Shown here: positions 14,496 to 16,050 of the stretch, one piece after another
Position numbering within the stretch: the first letter of the stretch is position 1
Layout: each line of letters opens with the position of its first letter
Assembly (NCBI GenBank): GCA_031267335.1
Contig: JAIRZH010000101.1
Location: 1 to 16,050, forward strand
DNA from: Oscillospiraceae bacterium
GTDB taxonomy: Bacteria > Bacillota > Clostridia > Oscillospirales > Acutalibacteraceae
Direction of reading: 5' to 3'
DNA: 16,050 nucleotides
Translations under genes and position numbers: made by a program
Notes under the pieces: model-generated
Told to the model about the DNA's origin: nothing
The model's input: only the letters and a program-made list of their open reading frames with translations
The model's database searches: none

Positions 14496-15926
14496 ATGGC
14501 CAACGCAGAAAACTCAGATAAAATAAAAAACAAAAGAAGCTTTTTAGCTAATAAAGAAAAGATGAAAAAAGTTTTTTCGGTATTTTTAGCTTTTCAAATG
14601 CCATTAACTTATAGTTTAGTTTCAGCAACAGCAGAAAATTACCAAAAAAAAAATAATAATAGTGAAAAAATTAATCTAAAAATTCTTTCAAGAAAGCTAA
14701 AACATTTAAATTTTTCTAAAAAAAATAATCAAAACAATTTAAAAATTTATAGTTTTTTAGCTGGTGCTGGCCTTGGCACAATTAGTGGAGTTGTGTTAAA
14801 ACATTTAGCAAGAAATGAAAAATTTGATGAAATAAAAGCTAATACTTTTTTAATTTCGTTAATGGAATTAATTTTTAGTAAAAACCAAAACCCAGAACGA
14901 TTCAAAAAGGCTAGGGAAATTGTTTCACAATCAGGTTTTAACAATACTTCAAAAAATAATTTTTTAAATATGATTGAAACCATTCAGGCGGCTCAAGAAG
15001 AAAAAATAAAATTGCAGAACGAAAATGAAAATAAAATCTTAGAACTTAATAATCAAATCCAAACATTTAAGGAAGAAAATTTAAAACAAAAAGAATCTAA
15101 TGATGAAATCAGAAAATTAAAACAACAAGTCGAAGAATTAAATAATCAAATTCAAGTATCCAATGAAGAAAAAGAAGAACTAACTCTTTCGCTTCAGAAA
15201 CAGAGCGAAGAATTAAAAAATCAAAATAAAAATATCGAAGAATTAAATAATCAAATCCAAACATTTAAGGAAGAAAATTTAGAACAACAAGTCGAAGAAT
15301 TAAATAAACAAATTCAACAGTCATTAAATCAAATTGAAAGTCTTAAAAATGAAAAACAAAAGTTAAAAAATCAAATTCAAAATCAAGACTCAGGAGATCA
15401 AAATGAAATTCTTAGTAAAGAAATTCAACAATTAAAAGATCAAATTGAAAGTCAAAATTTAGAAATATATGATGATATTGAAAAGATGTCCAACGGATTA
15501 AAAGGTTTCTTCAGTGCAGAAAGTTTAAATTCAATAAAAGAAGAAATTCAAAAACTTGAAAAGAAATTCTCAGAATTTGAACCAGGAAACGAAAAAATTA
15601 ATGCTGGATTTGAATTAATATATAAATTAGCTGAATGTTTAAGAAATGAAAAAAATTATTGTATTAATCAATTGACACAGTTTTACGCGAGGAATCAAGA
15701 ACTCGAAAATGAATTAGTTTCATTTACAGAACAAAACCAAGTGTATTTACAAAAACTTGAAGAATATATCGCAAGTCCTTCTAGCGCTAATAATTTGCAA
15801 TACGAAGCAGATAGGTTAAGATTTTTATTCTTGAGCCATTTTAGCAATCTTCATCAAGCTCAAATAATACATGATTTTTTTAGTTCAACTCTTAATGATG
15901 AAAATGATTTCGAAGAATTTTTTTGA
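14496..15926 (+). CDS. Putative exported coiled-coil protein
   Basis: A 476-residue protein of unknown family. After a polar, basic lead (1-25), a signal-like hydrophobic stretch (26-41, VFSVFLAFQMPLTYSL) ends in VSATA at 46, a plausible cleavage site. A second hydrophobic segment follows at 84-100 (IYSFLAGAGLGTISGVV). From about 160 to 330 the sequence is Glu/Gln/Asn/Lys-rich with heptad-like spacing, a long coiled coil containing internal repeats (NNQIQTFKEENL twice, QQVEELN twice). Residues 331-476 form a separate helical C-terminal part ending in an acidic tail. Start choice is open: Met23 (14562) would give a classical signal peptide, and an upstream in-frame ATT at 14466 has the best ribosome site. 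The two-hydrophobic-segment layout and promoter match the 4430 gene. Tethering, host-interaction and cell-surface roles are guesses. Confidence 0.82.
   Translation: MANAENSDKIKNKRSFLANKEKMKKVFSVFLAFQMPLTYSLVSATAENYQKKNNNSEKINLKILSRKLKHLNFSKKNNQNNLKIYSFLAGAGLGTISGVVLKHLARNEKFDEIKANTFLISLMELIFSKNQNPERFKKAREIVSQSGFNNTSKNNFLNMIETIQAAQEEKIKLQNENENKILELNNQIQTFKEENLKQKESNDEIRKLKQQVEELNNQIQVSNEEKEELTLSLQKQSEELKNQNKNIEELNNQIQTFKEENLEQQVEELNKQIQQSLNQIESLKNEKQKLKNQIQNQDSGDQNEILSKEIQQLKDQIESQNLEIYDDIEKMSNGLKGFFSAESLNSIKEEIQKLEKKFSEFEPGNEKINAGFELIYKLAECLRNEKNYCINQLTQFYARNQELENELVSFTEQNQVYLQKLEEYIASPSSANNLQYEADRLRFLFLSHFSNLHQAQIIHDFFSSTLNDENDFEEFF
15048..15281 (+). repeat. Internal direct repeats in the coiled-coil gene
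   Basis: A 36-base string is identical at 15048-15083 and 15246-15281. The following string, CAACAAGTCGAAGAATTAAA, recurs near 15124 and 15286. The spacing drops from 198 to 162 bases, so the second unit lacks 36 bases (12 codons, KQKESNDEIRKL or equivalent) of the first. The frame is kept throughout, and identity at third codon positions indicates a recent tandem duplication followed by an in-frame deletion, or the reverse. Confidence 0.75.
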
Positions 15927-15962
15927 TTAATATATATTAAAAATCGTTTCTGAATTTATATC

Positions 15963-15987
15963 AATAAAAATTTAAACTTTATTTTTT
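15963..15987 (+). terminator. Weak AT-only terminator after the coiled-coil gene
   Basis: AATAAA (15963-15968) and TTTATT (15978-15983) form a 6-bp stem with a 9-base loop, followed by more Ts. It lies 37 bases after the stop codon. With no G-C pair in the stem it is weak, so this is a tentative call. Confidence 0.3.
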
Positions 15988-16050
15988 GTTCCTGACAAAA
16001 TTTTTGTTACACCGATATGAAAAAGCGTAAAAACAAAAACAAGCTAAGTT

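Noticed and set aside
16009..16048. Short hydrophobic frame on the - strand at the window end
   Set aside because: Only about 14 codons are visible before a TAA; too little to call the end of a gene.

Overview
The window is very AT-rich DNA that uses the standard code: TGA is a stop and Trp is TGG. The housekeeping genes are firmicute-like. The IF2 N-terminus, with an MTAL motif followed by an FEYYTQ stretch, recalls Oscillospirales-type Clostridia. Long, repeat-bearing intergenic regions, scattered ribosomal and translation genes, an orphan transporter subunit and a decayed secreted-protein gene suggest a reduced, possibly host-associated genome. Endosymbiotic Clostridia of termite-gut protists would be one lineage to compare. 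That assignment is inference, not demonstrated here.

Layout, left to right: (1) an unrecognised Lys/Asn-rich protein gene on the + strand (5-1168); (2) infB on the - strand with its own promoter; (3) a ~745 bp intergenic region with a 158 bp repeat (family A), then a strong promoter and a + strand gene for a secreted or membrane-anchored protein (4430-5410); (4) a short repeat (family B) and a half copy of repeat A, which supplies the stop codon of a phospho-sugar mutase gene (- strand); (5) the conserved secE-nusG-rplK-rplA run (- strand), ending in a terminator before rplJ/rplL would be expected; (6) a second B plus half-A pair, followed by a broken gene that once encoded a signal-peptide protein; (7) a compact + strand operon of an 8-TM membrane protein, a PAAR-like (DUF4280) spike protein and acetate kinase; (8) a lone PotB-type ABC permease on the - strand, overlapping ackA tail to tail; (9) a full inverted copy of repeat A, then a promoter of the same type and a long coiled-coil protein with a signal-like N-terminus.

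The core genes serve translation initiation (IF2), protein export (SecE), transcription elongation (NusG), the ribosome (L1, L11), hexose-phosphate interconversion and ATP formation from acetyl phosphate. The most interesting signal is the recurring module of repeat, promoter and signal-peptide protein, seen at three + strand loci (one dead). It looks like a set of lineage-specific exported proteins spread among short TA-flanked, MITE-like repeats. The PAAR-like protein next to an unknown polytopic membrane protein is a second lead, towards a contractile-injection-type system whose other parts are not in this window.

Several genes appear to start at TTG or GTG, judged by Shine-Dalgarno (SD) spacing and family alignment from memory, and two may start at ATT. 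All family assignments come from reading motifs; no database search was possible.
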